A model generated the notes under the pieces. That model was given only the letters and a program-made list of their open reading frames with translations. It was not told the origin of the DNA and did no database searches. From Bacteroidales bacterium (GTDB lineage: Bacteria; Bacteroidota; Bacteroidia; Bacteroidales; PUMT01), in contig SLCF01000002.1 of assembly GCA_007125955.1 (NCBI GenBank), positions 19,133 through 83,132 of the forward strand: a stretch of DNA of 64,000 nucleotides, in the 5' to 3' direction. The translations under genes and the position numbers were made by a program. The stretch's first letter is position 1. Each line of letters begins with the position of its first letter. Below, piece by piece: positions 32,132-42,490 of this stretch.

Positions 32132-33355
32132 TTATTCAATGTTATACTGCCTGATTTTCCGGTAAAGAGTACGTTCTGAAATCCCAAGCTCTTCAGCTGC
32201 ATGCTTTCGCCTGCCGTTGAATTTCTGCAAAGCCTTTTTAATCATCTCCATTTCTTTCTCCTGAAGCGAAAGCGATTCTTCCACAAGCTCCTCAGTATCT
32301 TCTATATTAGACTGTTCATGGTGTTTTGCTTCAAAATCCCCGTTGCCTGCCTGATCGTAAGGCTCATATGAAGAAGGATAAAGCCTTTTCAACAGCTTGG
32401 TATTGTTTTCAAATTCGGGATCTTCGGGATTTTTCCTTATAATGTCAAATACCAGTTTTTTCAGATCACTCATGTCATTTTTCATGTCAAAGAGTATCTT
32501 ATAGAGGATCTCCCTGTCCGATGCAAAAGCCCTGTCATCACTGCCCCTAATTATTGCAGGCAATTTTTTATCCATATAGTCCGGAAGGTATTTGCGCAAA
32601 GTTTCGGGATCAATTTCCCTGTTCTTTTCAATTATTGAGAGCTGCTCAGTAATATTTTTCAGTTGCCTTATATTCCCCGGCCATTCAAAATTTTCAAGCA
32701 TATTAAGCGCTTCGGTTGTCAGGCTTATTTCCGGCATACGGTAACGTTCTGCAAAATCGAGTGAGAACCTGCGGAAGAGCAAAATTATATCCTCTTTCCT
32801 TTCACGCAGGGGTGGAATAAGTACAGGAACGGTATTAAGCCGGTAATAGAGATCCTCCCGGAACTTGTTTTCAGCTATCGAATCAATAATATTCACATTT
32901 GTTGCAGCAATTACCCTTACATCGGTTTTATGGACTTTTGAAGAACCCACTTTTATATATTCACCTGACTCCAGAACACGTAAAAGCCTTACCTGGGTTG
33001 CAAGAGGCAACTCCGATACCTCGTCGAGAAAAATTGTGCCTTTGTCAGCCACTTCAAAATAGCCTTTTCTGCTTTCATGCGCTCCTGTGAAAGAGCCTTT
33101 TTCGTGTCCGAACAATTCAGAATCTATCGTACCTTCAGGGATTGCACCACAGTTAACCGCTATATAAGGTCCGTGTTTCCTGGCACTGAACTGATGTATA
33201 ATCTGCGGGAACACCTCTTTACCGGTGCCGCTTTCACCTGATATAAGCACCGACAAATCGGTAGGAGCAACCCTGTATGCAACTTCGATAGCCCTGTTCA
33301 ACCCGAGTGAGTTGCCGATTATCCCGAATCTCCTTTTTATTGCCTGAATATCCAT
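32132..33355 (-). CDS. Sigma-54-dependent transcriptional regulator (AAA+ plus Fis-type HTH, no receiver domain)
   Basis: GESGTGKE Walker A, HEKGSFTGA (GAFTGA-like), C-terminal HTH HAAEELGISERTLYRKIRQYNIE. Confidence 0.93.
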   Translation of the reverse strand: MDIQAIKRRFGIIGNSLGLNRAIEVAYRVAPTDLSVLISGESGTGKEVFPQIIHQFSARKHGPYIAVNCGAIPEGTIDSELFGHEKGSFTGAHESRKGYFEVADKGTIFLDEVSELPLATQVRLLRVLESGEYIKVGSSKVHKTDVRVIAATNVNIIDSIAENKFREDLYYRLNTVPVLIPPLRERKEDIILLFRRFSLDFAERYRMPEISLTTEALNMLENFEWPGNIRQLKNITEQLSIIEKNREIDPETLRKYLPDYMDKKLPAIIRGSDDRAFASDREILYKILFDMKNDMSDLKKLVFDIIRKNPEDPEFENNTKLLKRLYPSSYEPYDQAGNGDFEAKHHEQSNIEDTEELVEESLSLQEKEMEMIKKALQKFNGRRKHAAEELGISERTLYRKIRQYNIE

Positions 33356-33498
33356 TATAGTCAGATATTTAATTACTCCTGTGTCTCTTTACGTTTATAT
33401 TTCAAGTTTGAAACGTATGACAAAATTACAATTTAAATGGTTTTTTATTTATTTTACATGGTTAAAATATCAGATATTTATCTGCAAATCTCATAAAT

Positions 33499-34239
33499 AT
33501 GTTCATAGCAGGCATCATACCGGCACGTTTCGCATCCACCAGGCTTCCCGGAAAACCCCTTGCTATTATCAAAGGCGAACCGATGATACGCCATGTATAT
33601 GAACGTTCAATTGAAGCCCTGGATTATGTAGTTGTTGCAACTGACGACCGGCGAATAAAAGAAGCCGTTGAGCAGTTCGGGGGCAGGGTGGCAATGACCT
33701 CTGCCGGTCACAGAAGCGGAACTGACAGATGTGCAGAAGCTGCTGCAAAGATCAGTGGACCAGGAGGAGTTATCCCCGACGTAATAATCAATATCCAGGG
33801 CGACGAACCATTTGTCAGACCGGAACAGATCAGTCAGCTTGCTGAAGCTTTCAATGATCCTGCCGCAGAGATTGCAACCCTCATAAGGCTTGTCAAAAAC
33901 AGTGATGATCTCTTCAATCCCGGCCTGCCGAAAGTGGTCTTCAACCTGCAAAAGGAGGCTCTCTATTTCAGCCGGTGGCCCCTGCCATATCTAAGGGATA
34001 AAGATGAAAACTCCTGGATTGAAAATTTCAACTTTTACAGGCATCTTGGCATGTACGGATACCGCACAAAAACCCTCATGAAGCTTGCAGATCTTCCGGC
34101 CTCCCCACTTGAATCGGCCGAATCGCTTGAACAAAACAGGTGGCTGGAGAACGGCTTTAACATTAAGGTTATTGCAACAGAATATGAATCTCTTTCGGTC
34201 GATACACCTGATGACCTGAAGAAGGCAAATGAGATGTGA
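33499..34239 (+). CDS. kdsB: 3-deoxy-manno-octulosonate cytidylyltransferase
   Basis: GIIPARFASTRLPGKPLAIIKGEPMIRHVYE; INIQGDEPFV. Confidence 0.96.
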   Translation: MFIAGIIPARFASTRLPGKPLAIIKGEPMIRHVYERSIEALDYVVVATDDRRIKEAVEQFGGRVAMTSAGHRSGTDRCAEAAAKISGPGGVIPDVIINIQGDEPFVRPEQISQLAEAFNDPAAEIATLIRLVKNSDDLFNPGLPKVVFNLQKEALYFSRWPLPYLRDKDENSWIENFNFYRHLGMYGYRTKTLMKLADLPASPLESAESLEQNRWLENGFNIKVIATEYESLSVDTPDDLKKANEM

Positions 34240-34269
34240 AATAGTGACTTACTTAACTGCTAAAAGCTT

Positions 34270-35262
34270 TTAAATGCCGGAAAGAGCTTTCAGCTCATCA
34301 GTGAAATCGATGAAAGGATATTTTTTTTCAAGTTCCATAATCTGCCTTTCAATCTGCTGCAGAAAATCCCTGTAACTTTCCGAAGAAGGGTCAAAGGGCT
34401 TGTGCCCCAGTCCCTGGAGTATTTTCTCTACTTCCCTCATAACCAGGTGGGCTTCATGCAATATGAATGTTGTTGAAAATTTTTCCCAGATATATTCAAT
34501 GGCCTGGGAATTAATATGTAACATATCTTTTTCATAAAACCTGTAATCTCTCAGGTCATCCATCACTATCTCATAAGCAGGGAAATACTGTACAAATCCA
34601 AACATTTCAATCAGTTTCTGCACTGCAAGTATAAGAACCGATTTGCTTACCTGGTTGCCGGCAGGGCCGTCTTTCCAGTGTCTTACGGGGCTTACTGTCA
34701 GTACAATATTAATCCCCGGGTTGAATAACCTTAACTTCTCAAAGAGCTTTTTGTACCTCTCAACAATTTCCTCAATTGATAAGAGGTAACGGTCGAAATT
34801 CTTTGCAGGGAGCTTGTGGCAGTTGGAGACAACCTCTCCTGTTTCCCTGAACTCATAAACCCTTGCCGTCCCAAAAGTGATAAAGAGGTAACCCGACTTT
34901 TTCAGTGCTTCCGACCCCTTTTCTGTTGATCTGTTTATTCTCTCCAGGCACTTATCCGCGTCAGTTGAAGAAAAAGATGTGTGGTGGTTAAAGCTGTACC
35001 AGCGACCGTTATGATAATTGAGATGGTCTTTGGTGAAAAACCTTTTCTCCAAAAGTATCCGAAGACTGTTCCCGACCGATACCGGGTTATATATTACCCC
35101 GAACGGGTTAACTTCCGCAGGGAATTTCATCCGCTTCATCTTTCCGCCTATGTTCTCGGCAAAACATGAGCCCATCCAAAGAGTTGTATCTTCGTAACCG
35201 GTTTTTATTCTGTCATCCTGCTGTGGTACATCCACTATAGTTCTGAATGATGCCATCTTCAC
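34270..35262 (-). CDS. GSCFA domain-containing protein
   Basis: LWMGSCFAENIGGKMKRMKFPAEVNPFGVIYNPVS. Confidence 0.9.
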   Translation of the reverse strand: MKMASFRTIVDVPQQDDRIKTGYEDTTLWMGSCFAENIGGKMKRMKFPAEVNPFGVIYNPVSVGNSLRILLEKRFFTKDHLNYHNGRWYSFNHHTSFSSTDADKCLERINRSTEKGSEALKKSGYLFITFGTARVYEFRETGEVVSNCHKLPAKNFDRYLLSIEEIVERYKKLFEKLRLFNPGINIVLTVSPVRHWKDGPAGNQVSKSVLILAVQKLIEMFGFVQYFPAYEIVMDDLRDYRFYEKDMLHINSQAIEYIWEKFSTTFILHEAHLVMREVEKILQGLGHKPFDPSSESYRDFLQQIERQIMELEKKYPFIDFTDELKALSGI

Positions 35263-35341
35263 GATAGATTTAAAAGAGTGAAAAATTTTCTTAAATTAAG
35301 GTTTTTTTCCGGTAAAAATATAAACAAAACAATGTCTGAAA

Positions 35342-35752
35342 ATGCAAAAAACAATAAAGATCAAAACAGTCAACCATAACGGTCTGTATGATATAACGGA
35401 ACAGGTCGCTGAAATAGTGGGACGCAGCGGTGTAAATTCCGGAATCGTATCTGTATACGCACAGGGAGCAACTGCAGCTGTAATGATCCAGGAGAGCTGG
35501 GATAACTCAATTCAGAACGACGTGATAAACCTTTTGAACAAACTTATTCCAAAAGGTGTATGGGAGCATGATTTACAGGATAATAATGGCGATTCCCACC
35601 TTAAAGCCGGGATTGTGGGACCTTCGGAAACCGTTCCCGTTATAGGAGGCAAACCCGGACTGTCAACATGGCAGAACATCTTTTTTTGCGAATTTGACGG
35701 ACCGAGGGAGGTTAGGAATATTGCAGTGACAGTAATAGGCGACAGGAATTAA
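35342..35752 (+). CDS. YjbQ family protein (UPF0047)
   Basis: VGPSETVPVIGGKPGLSTWQNIFFCEFDGPR. Confidence 0.88.
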   Translation: MQKTIKIKTVNHNGLYDITEQVAEIVGRSGVNSGIVSVYAQGATAAVMIQESWDNSIQNDVINLLNKLIPKGVWEHDLQDNNGDSHLKAGIVGPSETVPVIGGKPGLSTWQNIFFCEFDGPREVRNIAVTVIGDRN

Positions 35753-35830
35753 ACTTTCACCGGTTATACGGGTAAGATACGGCAGATTCCTTCTCTGATA
35801 AGACCGGCGGAATTTCATCTATACCGCATT

Positions 35831-36763
35831 TCAGCTTTTCAGGAACTCCAGGTTTCTTTTTACCATTTTGAATCCGCTCCTGCCTATAACCGACCTGCCG
35901 AAAATCCGGCTGAACATTTCCTTCTCCATGTTTTGCCACTCACCTGCACTAAGTTTAAGCATTTCCGGGTGCGGTTTTAACAGAGGCTCGCTATGAGGCA
36001 CACAATTTCTGTTATAAGGGCATACATCCTGGCATATGTCGCATCCGTAAACCCTGTTCTGCATACTGCCTTTCATTTTTTCAGGAAGAGCTCCCTTGTG
36101 CTGCGTTGTCAGATATGATATGCATTTCCTGGCATCAAGCAGATACGGGGCTGTAAGGGCACCGGTGGGACAGGCATCAATGCACAGCCGGCAATCCCCG
36201 CATTTATTCTCATCAAACGGCTTGTCCGGTGGAAGTTCAATATCTGCAACAATCTCTCCTATAAAAAAAAAGGAGCCCTTTTCGTTGGCTATCAAACAGT
36301 TGTTTTTGCCAATCCACCCAAGACCTGAACGAACAGCCCACGCCCTGTCAAGAACCGGGGCTGAATCGACAAATCCCCTGCCCTTTGTATTTCCGGCAGC
36401 TTTATTGATAATTTCAAGCAGGCGGTTGAGTTTATGTTTTATAACAAAATGGTAATCGCTCCCGTAAGCATACTTTGCAACAACAGGAGCCAGGGTATCC
36501 TTCTGAAAATCTCCGGGAAAATAGTTGTGTAATACGGAAATAACGCTTTTTGCACCTTCAAACAACCTGCGGGGATCAGCCCTTTTTTCAAAGTTTTTTT
36601 CCATGTATTGCATTCCTGCATGCATGCCGGAGGAGAGCCATTGTTCGAGCCGCTTAGCCTCATCTTCCAGAAAAGATGCACGGGAAATACCGCATGCAGT
36701 GAAACCCAGTTCAATTGCAGCAGCTTTGATTAACCCTGCTATTTTTTTATTGTTCGGGATCAT
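35831..36763 (-). CDS. queG: Epoxyqueuosine reductase
   Basis: CGDCRLCIDACPTGAL and CDICQDVCPYNR 2x4Fe-4S motifs; AKYAYGSDYHFVIKHKL. Confidence 0.95.
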   Translation of the reverse strand: MIPNNKKIAGLIKAAAIELGFTACGISRASFLEDEAKRLEQWLSSGMHAGMQYMEKNFEKRADPRRLFEGAKSVISVLHNYFPGDFQKDTLAPVVAKYAYGSDYHFVIKHKLNRLLEIINKAAGNTKGRGFVDSAPVLDRAWAVRSGLGWIGKNNCLIANEKGSFFFIGEIVADIELPPDKPFDENKCGDCRLCIDACPTGALTAPYLLDARKCISYLTTQHKGALPEKMKGSMQNRVYGCDICQDVCPYNRNCVPHSEPLLKPHPEMLKLSAGEWQNMEKEMFSRIFGRSVIGRSGFKMVKRNLEFLKS

Positions 36764-36781
36764 CCGGCTCAGGAGTGATAA

Positions 36782-37105
36782 TCACATAAGTCCCAGCTCA
36801 AGCCTGGCCTCATCGCTCAACATGCTCTTGTCCCACGGTGGATCGAACACCACTTCTATTTCCAGCTCCTCAACACCCGGAATTTCCCTCAGCTTTTCAT
36901 CTATTTCTTCAACCAGCTGGTCAGCCATCGGACAATTGGGTGCAGTAAGGGTCATAACCAGTTTAACCCTCTTACGGTCATCAATATTGATCTCATAAAT
37001 GAGCCCGAGATCATATATATTTACAGGCAGTTCAGGATCGTAGATCTCTTTCAGCGTTTCGACTATGATTCTTTCAGTTTCCTTATTCCTGTCTTTTTCA
37101 TCCAT
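36782..37105 (-). CDS. DUF59/MIP18-type Fe-S assembly protein (SufT-like)
   Basis: LKEIYDPELPVNIYDLGLIYEI...VMTLTAPNCPMADQL; ORF extends to 37150. Confidence 0.88.
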   Translation of the reverse strand: MDEKDRNKETERIIVETLKEIYDPELPVNIYDLGLIYEINIDDRKRVKLVMTLTAPNCPMADQLVEEIDEKLREIPGVEELEIEVVFDPPWDKSMLSDEARLELGLM

Positions 37106-37109
37106 ATCA

Positions 37110-37541
37110 TTATCCCTTTTTCTGTTCCTTCGTCTTATAGGCAAGGGCATACATTTTCATCTGCTTAACCATGGAAACAAGTCCGTTAGACCTTGTGGGG
37201 GAAAGATTCTCCTTCAGCCCGGTTTGGTCAATGAAAAAGAGATCGGAATTAACCAGCTCTTCCGGGGTGCGTCCGGACATAACCCTTATCAGAAGGGATA
37301 TAATCCCCTTTGTAATTACCGCATCACTGTCAGCCGAAAAATAGATCTTGCCGTCACGGTATTCAGCATGAAGCCAGACCTTTGACTGGCAACCTTTTAT
37401 CAGGTTTTCACTTGTCTTGTATTTATCCTCTATTGGCGGAAGGTCTTTGCTCAGCTCAATCAGATGGTTGTATTTATCTATCCAGTCTTCAAAAATGTTG
37501 AACTCCTCAATTATCTCTTTCTGAACCTTTTCAATTGACAT
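37110..37541 (-). CDS. sufE: SufE-family sulfur acceptor
   Basis: KGCQSKVWL motif; between sufS and DUF59. Confidence 0.92.
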   Translation of the reverse strand: MSIEKVQKEIIEEFNIFEDWIDKYNHLIELSKDLPPIEDKYKTSENLIKGCQSKVWLHAEYRDGKIYFSADSDAVITKGIISLLIRVMSGRTPEELVNSDLFFIDQTGLKENLSPTRSNGLVSMVKQMKMYALAYKTKEQKKG

Positions 37542-37588
37542 AACAACTCTTTTTCATTAAAACTGTCTCCGGATGTCACTTTTGCATT

Positions 37589-38809
37589 TTAATTAAACAT
37601 CTCTTTTACCTTAATAACGGCATCGTAAAGTGTATCTATCTCTCTTTTTGTATTATAGAACACAAGCGATGCCCTTATTGTTCCGCGAACCCCGAAGAAG
37701 TCCATTACAGGCTCGGCACAATGGCTGCCTGTGCGGACGGCAACGCCCATCTTGTCGATAACCATTCCTGCATCATATGGGTGGATATTTTCAATCATAA
37801 ATGATATAACGCTCGTTCTTTTCCTCGGGGTGCCAATCAGGCGCAAACCATCTATTTGCATGAGTTTTGATACAGCATATTCTGTAAGTTCCTTCTCATA
37901 CCCGGCAATATTTTCCAGTCCCGTCTTCCCTACATAATCAAGCGCCGCAGCCATGGCAATTGCTCCGGTATAATTGGGAGTGCCGGCTTCAAACTTGAAA
38001 GGAAGCTTGTTGTAGGTTGTTTTCTGAAAGGTGACGTTACTTATCATTTCTCCTCCCCCCTGCCAGGGTACCATCCTGTCAAGCCACTTCTCCTTTCCGT
38101 AAAGAACCCCGGTTCCGGTTGGGCCGTAAATCTTATGTCCGGAAAAAGCGAAGAAATCGGCATCAATTTTTTGCACATCTATCTTTTCGTGCTGAACAGA
38201 TTGTGCTCCGTCAACAAGAACGGGTACATCCTGTTTGTGAGCTATCTCAATGATTCTTTCAACCGGATTGCGCGTCCCAATGGCATTGGAAACATGAACT
38301 ACAGCTACCAGGCGGGTTTTGGGCCCGATAAGTTTTTCATACTCCTCCATTATCAGCTCCCCGTCACCGTTAATTGGTATTACTTTCAGGACTGCATTTT
38401 TCCTTTCGCACAACATCTGCCAGGGGACAATATTTGAGTGGTGTTCCATTGCAGAGACTATTATTTCGTCTCCTTCTCCTACAAAACTTTCACCGAAGGA
38501 GAAAGCAACCAGGTTGACAGAACCGGTTGTCCCTGAAGTGAATATTACCTCGTGTGAATGGTTTGCATTGATAAAGCTGGCAACCTTTTCCCTGGCATTT
38601 TCATACTCTCCGGTACACAGGTCGCTTAAATGGTGTACTCCCCTGTGTATATTGCTGTTGATGGTTTTGTACACCCTCTCTATCTCTTCTATAACCTGAA
38701 CCGGTTTTTGTGTTGTTGCGGCATTATCAAGGTAGACAAAAGGCTTGTCATATACTTTCCTGTGCAATACAGGGAAGTCGTTTCTTATTTTTTCAACATC
38801 AAATTTCAA
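37589..38809 (-). CDS. sufS: Cysteine desulfurase SufS
   Basis: FSGHKIYGPTGTGVLYG PLP lysine, RTGSHCAEP catalytic Cys. Confidence 0.96.
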   Translation of the reverse strand: MKFDVEKIRNDFPVLHRKVYDKPFVYLDNAATTQKPVQVIEEIERVYKTINSNIHRGVHHLSDLCTGEYENAREKVASFINANHSHEVIFTSGTTGSVNLVAFSFGESFVGEGDEIIVSAMEHHSNIVPWQMLCERKNAVLKVIPINGDGELIMEEYEKLIGPKTRLVAVVHVSNAIGTRNPVERIIEIAHKQDVPVLVDGAQSVQHEKIDVQKIDADFFAFSGHKIYGPTGTGVLYGKEKWLDRMVPWQGGGEMISNVTFQKTTYNKLPFKFEAGTPNYTGAIAMAAALDYVGKTGLENIAGYEKELTEYAVSKLMQIDGLRLIGTPRKRTSVISFMIENIHPYDAGMVIDKMGVAVRTGSHCAEPVMDFFGVRGTIRASLVFYNTKREIDTLYDAVIKVKEMFN

Positions 38810-38836
38810 AGCACCTGTTTTTTATTGTTAATGAAA

Positions 38837-40204
38837 CTAGCCACAGTTCATTGCGCAGTTGTTGCATCTTGAAAGCTCTCCGCGGAGACGTTTGTTTACC
38901 AGGTCGTCAATCCTTTTTCGCAGTGGCTTTACGTCAATACGCCCTATAACCTCGTAAGCAAATGCATACATCATCATGAGGCGCGCCTCCCTTTCCGGTA
39001 TGCCCCTTGAGCGCATGTAAAAGAGTGCGTTATCATCCAGCTGTCCCACAGTGGATCCGTGACTGCATTTTACATCGTCGGCATATATCTCAAGCTGCGG
39101 ACGTGAATTTATTCTGGCGTCATCTGTAAGGAGGATATTGTTGTTTGCCTGGTATGCATTGGTTTTCTGGGCGTTTTCCCTCACAAGGATTATCCCGTTG
39201 AAAGAGCCAGATGCCTGGTCATCCAAAACACCCTTGAACAGCTGGTTACTTTGGCACCCCGGCATGGCATGGTCAATCCGGACAAAATTGTCAATATACT
39301 GCTTTTTGTCTGTCAGATAAAGCCCAAGAGCATTATTCTCACAGCCTTCCTCATCCAGTCTTGCAGAAATATTATTTCTTATAAACCCTCCGTGAAGTGA
39401 TATAGTGTTGGTAAACACACTGCTTTCCTTTTTCTGTTTAATAAATGTATGCGAAATCTGGGCAGATCCGTTATGTTCATTCTGGATCTTGGAAAGGCTA
39501 AAATTTGCCCCTGCAGCAGCATGTATTTCAGTTACACTGTTTGTCAGAAAACTGCTTGCAGAAAGGGTGTGGTCACATACAACCAACTTGGCACTGCTGT
39601 TCTCCTCTGCAATGATAAGACTCCTGTGCTGGGCCATCAGGTCGGTTTCATGTATCATTATGTTGACTACCTGAAGAGGTTTTTTAAGAACTGCTCCTTC
39701 AGGCATGTAGATAAATACCCCGTCCTGGGAAAATGCCGTGTTCATTGCAACCAGTCCGTCATCACTCTCCCCTGCCATAGAATTGTAATACTTCCCCACG
39801 AGGTCGGGCATTTTGGCAGCAGCTTCAGCCATGCTGCCGGCAATTATGCCTCCTTCAAGCTCTATGAGAGGCTTTTTGGGATTGTAATATTTCCCGTTTA
39901 CAAGAAGGATCAGGTTGGTGTCAAGATCGGGTATATCGCAATTGAAAATATCAAGTATATTAAAAGAGACTTTGTTAACGCTGAAAGAGTGGGCAAGGTC
40001 TTTATCAAACAAGCTTTCAATCCGGGCATAACGGTAATCCTCGCTTTTATCCGAAGGCAGTCCCAGCTGCCGAAAATGCTCAAGGGCTTCCCCCCTGAAC
40101 CTGTTCATAAGCGGCGCGGAACCGGAATCGATCCGGTCCCTGTTTTCCCGGAAAATAGTAATAAAATCACCTTTTATATCCTTTTTATCCTTTACGGCAC
40201 TCAT
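38837..40204 (-). CDS. sufD: Fe-S cluster assembly protein SufD
   Basis: SufBD core ...DDVKCSHGSTVGQLDDNALFYMRSRGI; ORF extends to 40228. Confidence 0.95.
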   Translation of the reverse strand: MSAVKDKKDIKGDFITIFRENRDRIDSGSAPLMNRFRGEALEHFRQLGLPSDKSEDYRYARIESLFDKDLAHSFSVNKVSFNILDIFNCDIPDLDTNLILLVNGKYYNPKKPLIELEGGIIAGSMAEAAAKMPDLVGKYYNSMAGESDDGLVAMNTAFSQDGVFIYMPEGAVLKKPLQVVNIMIHETDLMAQHRSLIIAEENSSAKLVVCDHTLSASSFLTNSVTEIHAAAGANFSLSKIQNEHNGSAQISHTFIKQKKESSVFTNTISLHGGFIRNNISARLDEEGCENNALGLYLTDKKQYIDNFVRIDHAMPGCQSNQLFKGVLDDQASGSFNGIILVRENAQKTNAYQANNNILLTDDARINSRPQLEIYADDVKCSHGSTVGQLDDNALFYMRSRGIPEREARLMMMYAFAYEVIGRIDVKPLRKRIDDLVNKRLRGELSRCNNCAMNCG

Positions 40205-40953
40205 GATTCGGCTTCCTCCTTTATCCACTCGTAACCCTTCTCCTCAAGCAGCAGTGCCAGGTCTTTCCCGCCCGATTTCACAAGGCGTCCGTCGTACAGC
40301 ACATGCACAAAATCCGGTATAATATAGTCGAGAAGGCGCTGGTAATGGGTAATTACAATACTTGCAGTCTCTTTTGACTTGAGTTGGTTCACACCATTGG
40401 CAACTATCCGCAGAGCATCGATATCAAGCCCCGAGTCGGTTTCATCTAATATTGCAAGCCTTGGTTCAAGCATGGCCATCTGGAAAATCTCGTTCTTCTT
40501 TTTTTCACCGCCGGAAAATCCTTCATTTACAGAACGGTTTGTAAGGGAGGAATGAATTTCAACCAGTTCCTTCTTTTCCCTCATCATCTTCAGAAAGTCG
40601 GAAGCCGACAACGGTTTCTGTCCCCTGTGTTTGCGGAGTTCGTTAACTGCGGTCTTCAGAAAGTTGACCATGCTAACCCCCGGTATTTCAATAGGATATT
40701 GAAACCCGAGGAATAACCCTTCCTTTGCACGCTGTTCGGGAGATTTTTCCAGCAGGTCCTCTCCGTTATATAAAACTTTTCCGCCTGTTACCCTGAACAT
40801 GTCCCGTCCGGCAAGAACTGCTGCCAGTGTGCTTTTGCCCGATCCGTTGGGCCCCATTATTGCATGCACCTCACCTGCTTTTACTTCAAGGTTGAGCCCC
40901 TTTATTATCTCCTGGTCTTCTATTTCTACCCTAAGGTCTTTTATCTTCAGCAT
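40201..40953 (-). CDS. sufC: Fe-S cluster assembly ATPase SufC
   Basis: MLKIKDLRVEIEDQEIIKGLNLEVKAGEVHAIMGPNGSGKSTLA; ORF extends to 40986. Confidence 0.97.
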   Translation of the reverse strand: MLKIKDLRVEIEDQEIIKGLNLEVKAGEVHAIMGPNGSGKSTLAAVLAGRDMFRVTGGKVLYNGEDLLEKSPEQRAKEGLFLGFQYPIEIPGVSMVNFLKTAVNELRKHRGQKPLSASDFLKMMREKKELVEIHSSLTNRSVNEGFSGGEKKKNEIFQMAMLEPRLAILDETDSGLDIDALRIVANGVNQLKSKETASIVITHYQRLLDYIIPDFVHVLYDGRLVKSGGKDLALLLEEKGYEWIKEEAES

Positions 40954-40978
40954 ATTTGCAATTTTATCTTTATTGATT

Positions 40979-42427
40979 TTAACCAACGCTGCCTTCCAGG
41001 GTTATCTGAAGGAGCTTTTGCGCTTCAACGGCAAATTCCATAGGCAGTTTGTTCAGCACCTCTTTGGCGTAACCGTTAACTATAAGTCCGATTGCATCTT
41101 CGGTTGCAATGCCGCGCTGGTTGCAATAGAATATCTGATCTTCACCTATTTTGGATGTGGTTGCCTCATGCTCCACAATAGCCGAACTGTTGTCGGTTTC
41201 AATGTAAGGGAAAGTATGTGCACCGCATTTGTCGCCCAGTAACAGGGAGTCGCACTGGCTGAAATTCCTTGCATTTTCCGCTCCGCGCAAAACTTTTACA
41301 AGCCCCCTTTAACTGTTATTGCTTTTCCCGGCTGAGATACCCTTTGAAACTATAACGCTCCTGGTATTTTTCCCGATGTGGATCATTTTTGTCCCGGTAT
41401 CTGCCTGCTGGTGGTTGTTTGTTACGGCCACGGAATAAAATTCACCCACGGAATTATTCCCCTTCAGTATACATCCCGGGTACTTCCATGTTATGGCTGA
41501 CCCTGTTTCTACCTGCGCCCAGGATATCTTTGAATTATCGCCCCTGCATATGCCCCTTTTTGTGACAAAATTGTATATGCCACCTTTCCCCTCTTTATTT
41601 CCGGGATACCAGTTCTGTACCGTAGCATATTTTACGTGGGCATTGTTCATTGCAACTATTTCTACAATTGCCGCATGCAACTGATTCTCGTCACGTTGCG
41701 GAGCGGTGCAACCTTCCATATAACTTACGTAGCTGTTGTCTTCTGCCACTACAAGTGTCCTTTCAAACTGGCCCGTATTGGCGGCATTGATCCTGAAATA
41801 GGTCGAAAGCTCCATAGGGCAGCGAACTCCTTTTGGTATGTAGCAGAAAGACCCGTCGCTGAAAACGGCTGAATTAAGGGCTGCAAAATAGTTGTCGGTA
41901 TACGGAACAACCGTCCCCATATATTTTTTCACCAGATCGGGATGTTCGCGAACAGCTTCGCTGAAAGAACAGAAAATTATCCCCAGGTCAGCCAGGGTCT
42001 CCTTGAAAGTGGTTTTGACCGAGACACTGTCCATTACCGCATCAACTGCAACACCAGCCAGGTGCTTTTGCTCCTCAAGGGGTATTCCGAGCTTGTTGAA
42101 GGTTTCCAGAAGTTCAGGGTCAACCTCATCAAGACTGTCGGTTTTTTTCTTTTGCCTGGGAGCGGAATAATATATAAGACTCTGGTAGTCTATTTCAGGG
42201 ATTTTCAATTTTGCCCATCCGGGCATATCCATAGTAAGCCAGTGCCGGTATGCTTTAAGCCGGAAATCAAGCATAAACTGTGGCTCATTCTTCCTGGCAG
42301 ATATTTCCTTTATCACATCTTCGTTGAGACCCTTTGCTATACTGTCCTGTTCAATATCGGTATAGAAACCGAATTTGTATTCACTCCCCGTAACCTCTCC
42401 AAGTATTTTATCTTGCTCTTTTTTCAT
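40979..42427 (-). pseudogene. sufB: Fe-S cluster assembly protein SufB, interrupted by in-frame TAA at 41309-41311
   Basis: ORFs 41309-42427 and 40979-41290 are in the same frame; joined product ...[47 protein letters not shown]... is a full SufB except one stop codon. Confidence 0.9.
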
Positions 42428-42458
42428 AACTTTGCCAATCTCAGGGTAAACGCTCTCA

Positions 42459-42477
42459 AATTAGAATTAATCTAATT
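42459..42477. promoter_or_regulatory. Candidate operator palindrome upstream of sufB
   Basis: aattaga-attaa-tctaatt, 7-bp perfect arms, beside a minus-strand TATATTTG box. Confidence 0.4.
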
Positions 42478-42482
42478 AAGCG

Positions 42483-42490
42483 CAAATATA
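42483..42490 (-). promoter_or_regulatory. Bacteroidetes-type -7 box (TATATTTG) for suf operon
   Basis: Plus-strand caaatata = minus TATATTTG, 56 bp before sufB ATG. Confidence 0.45.

Noticed and set aside
34261-34272. Palindrome taaaagctttta
   Set aside because: Short AT-rich palindrome at the GSCFA stop codon; too weak to support a function.
39449-40234. 261-aa plus-strand ORF
   Set aside because: Antisense to sufD; spurious.
41281-41340. Frameshift in sufB
   Set aside because: Codon-by-codon reading shows both parts in one frame with a single TAA, so it is a substitution, not an indel.
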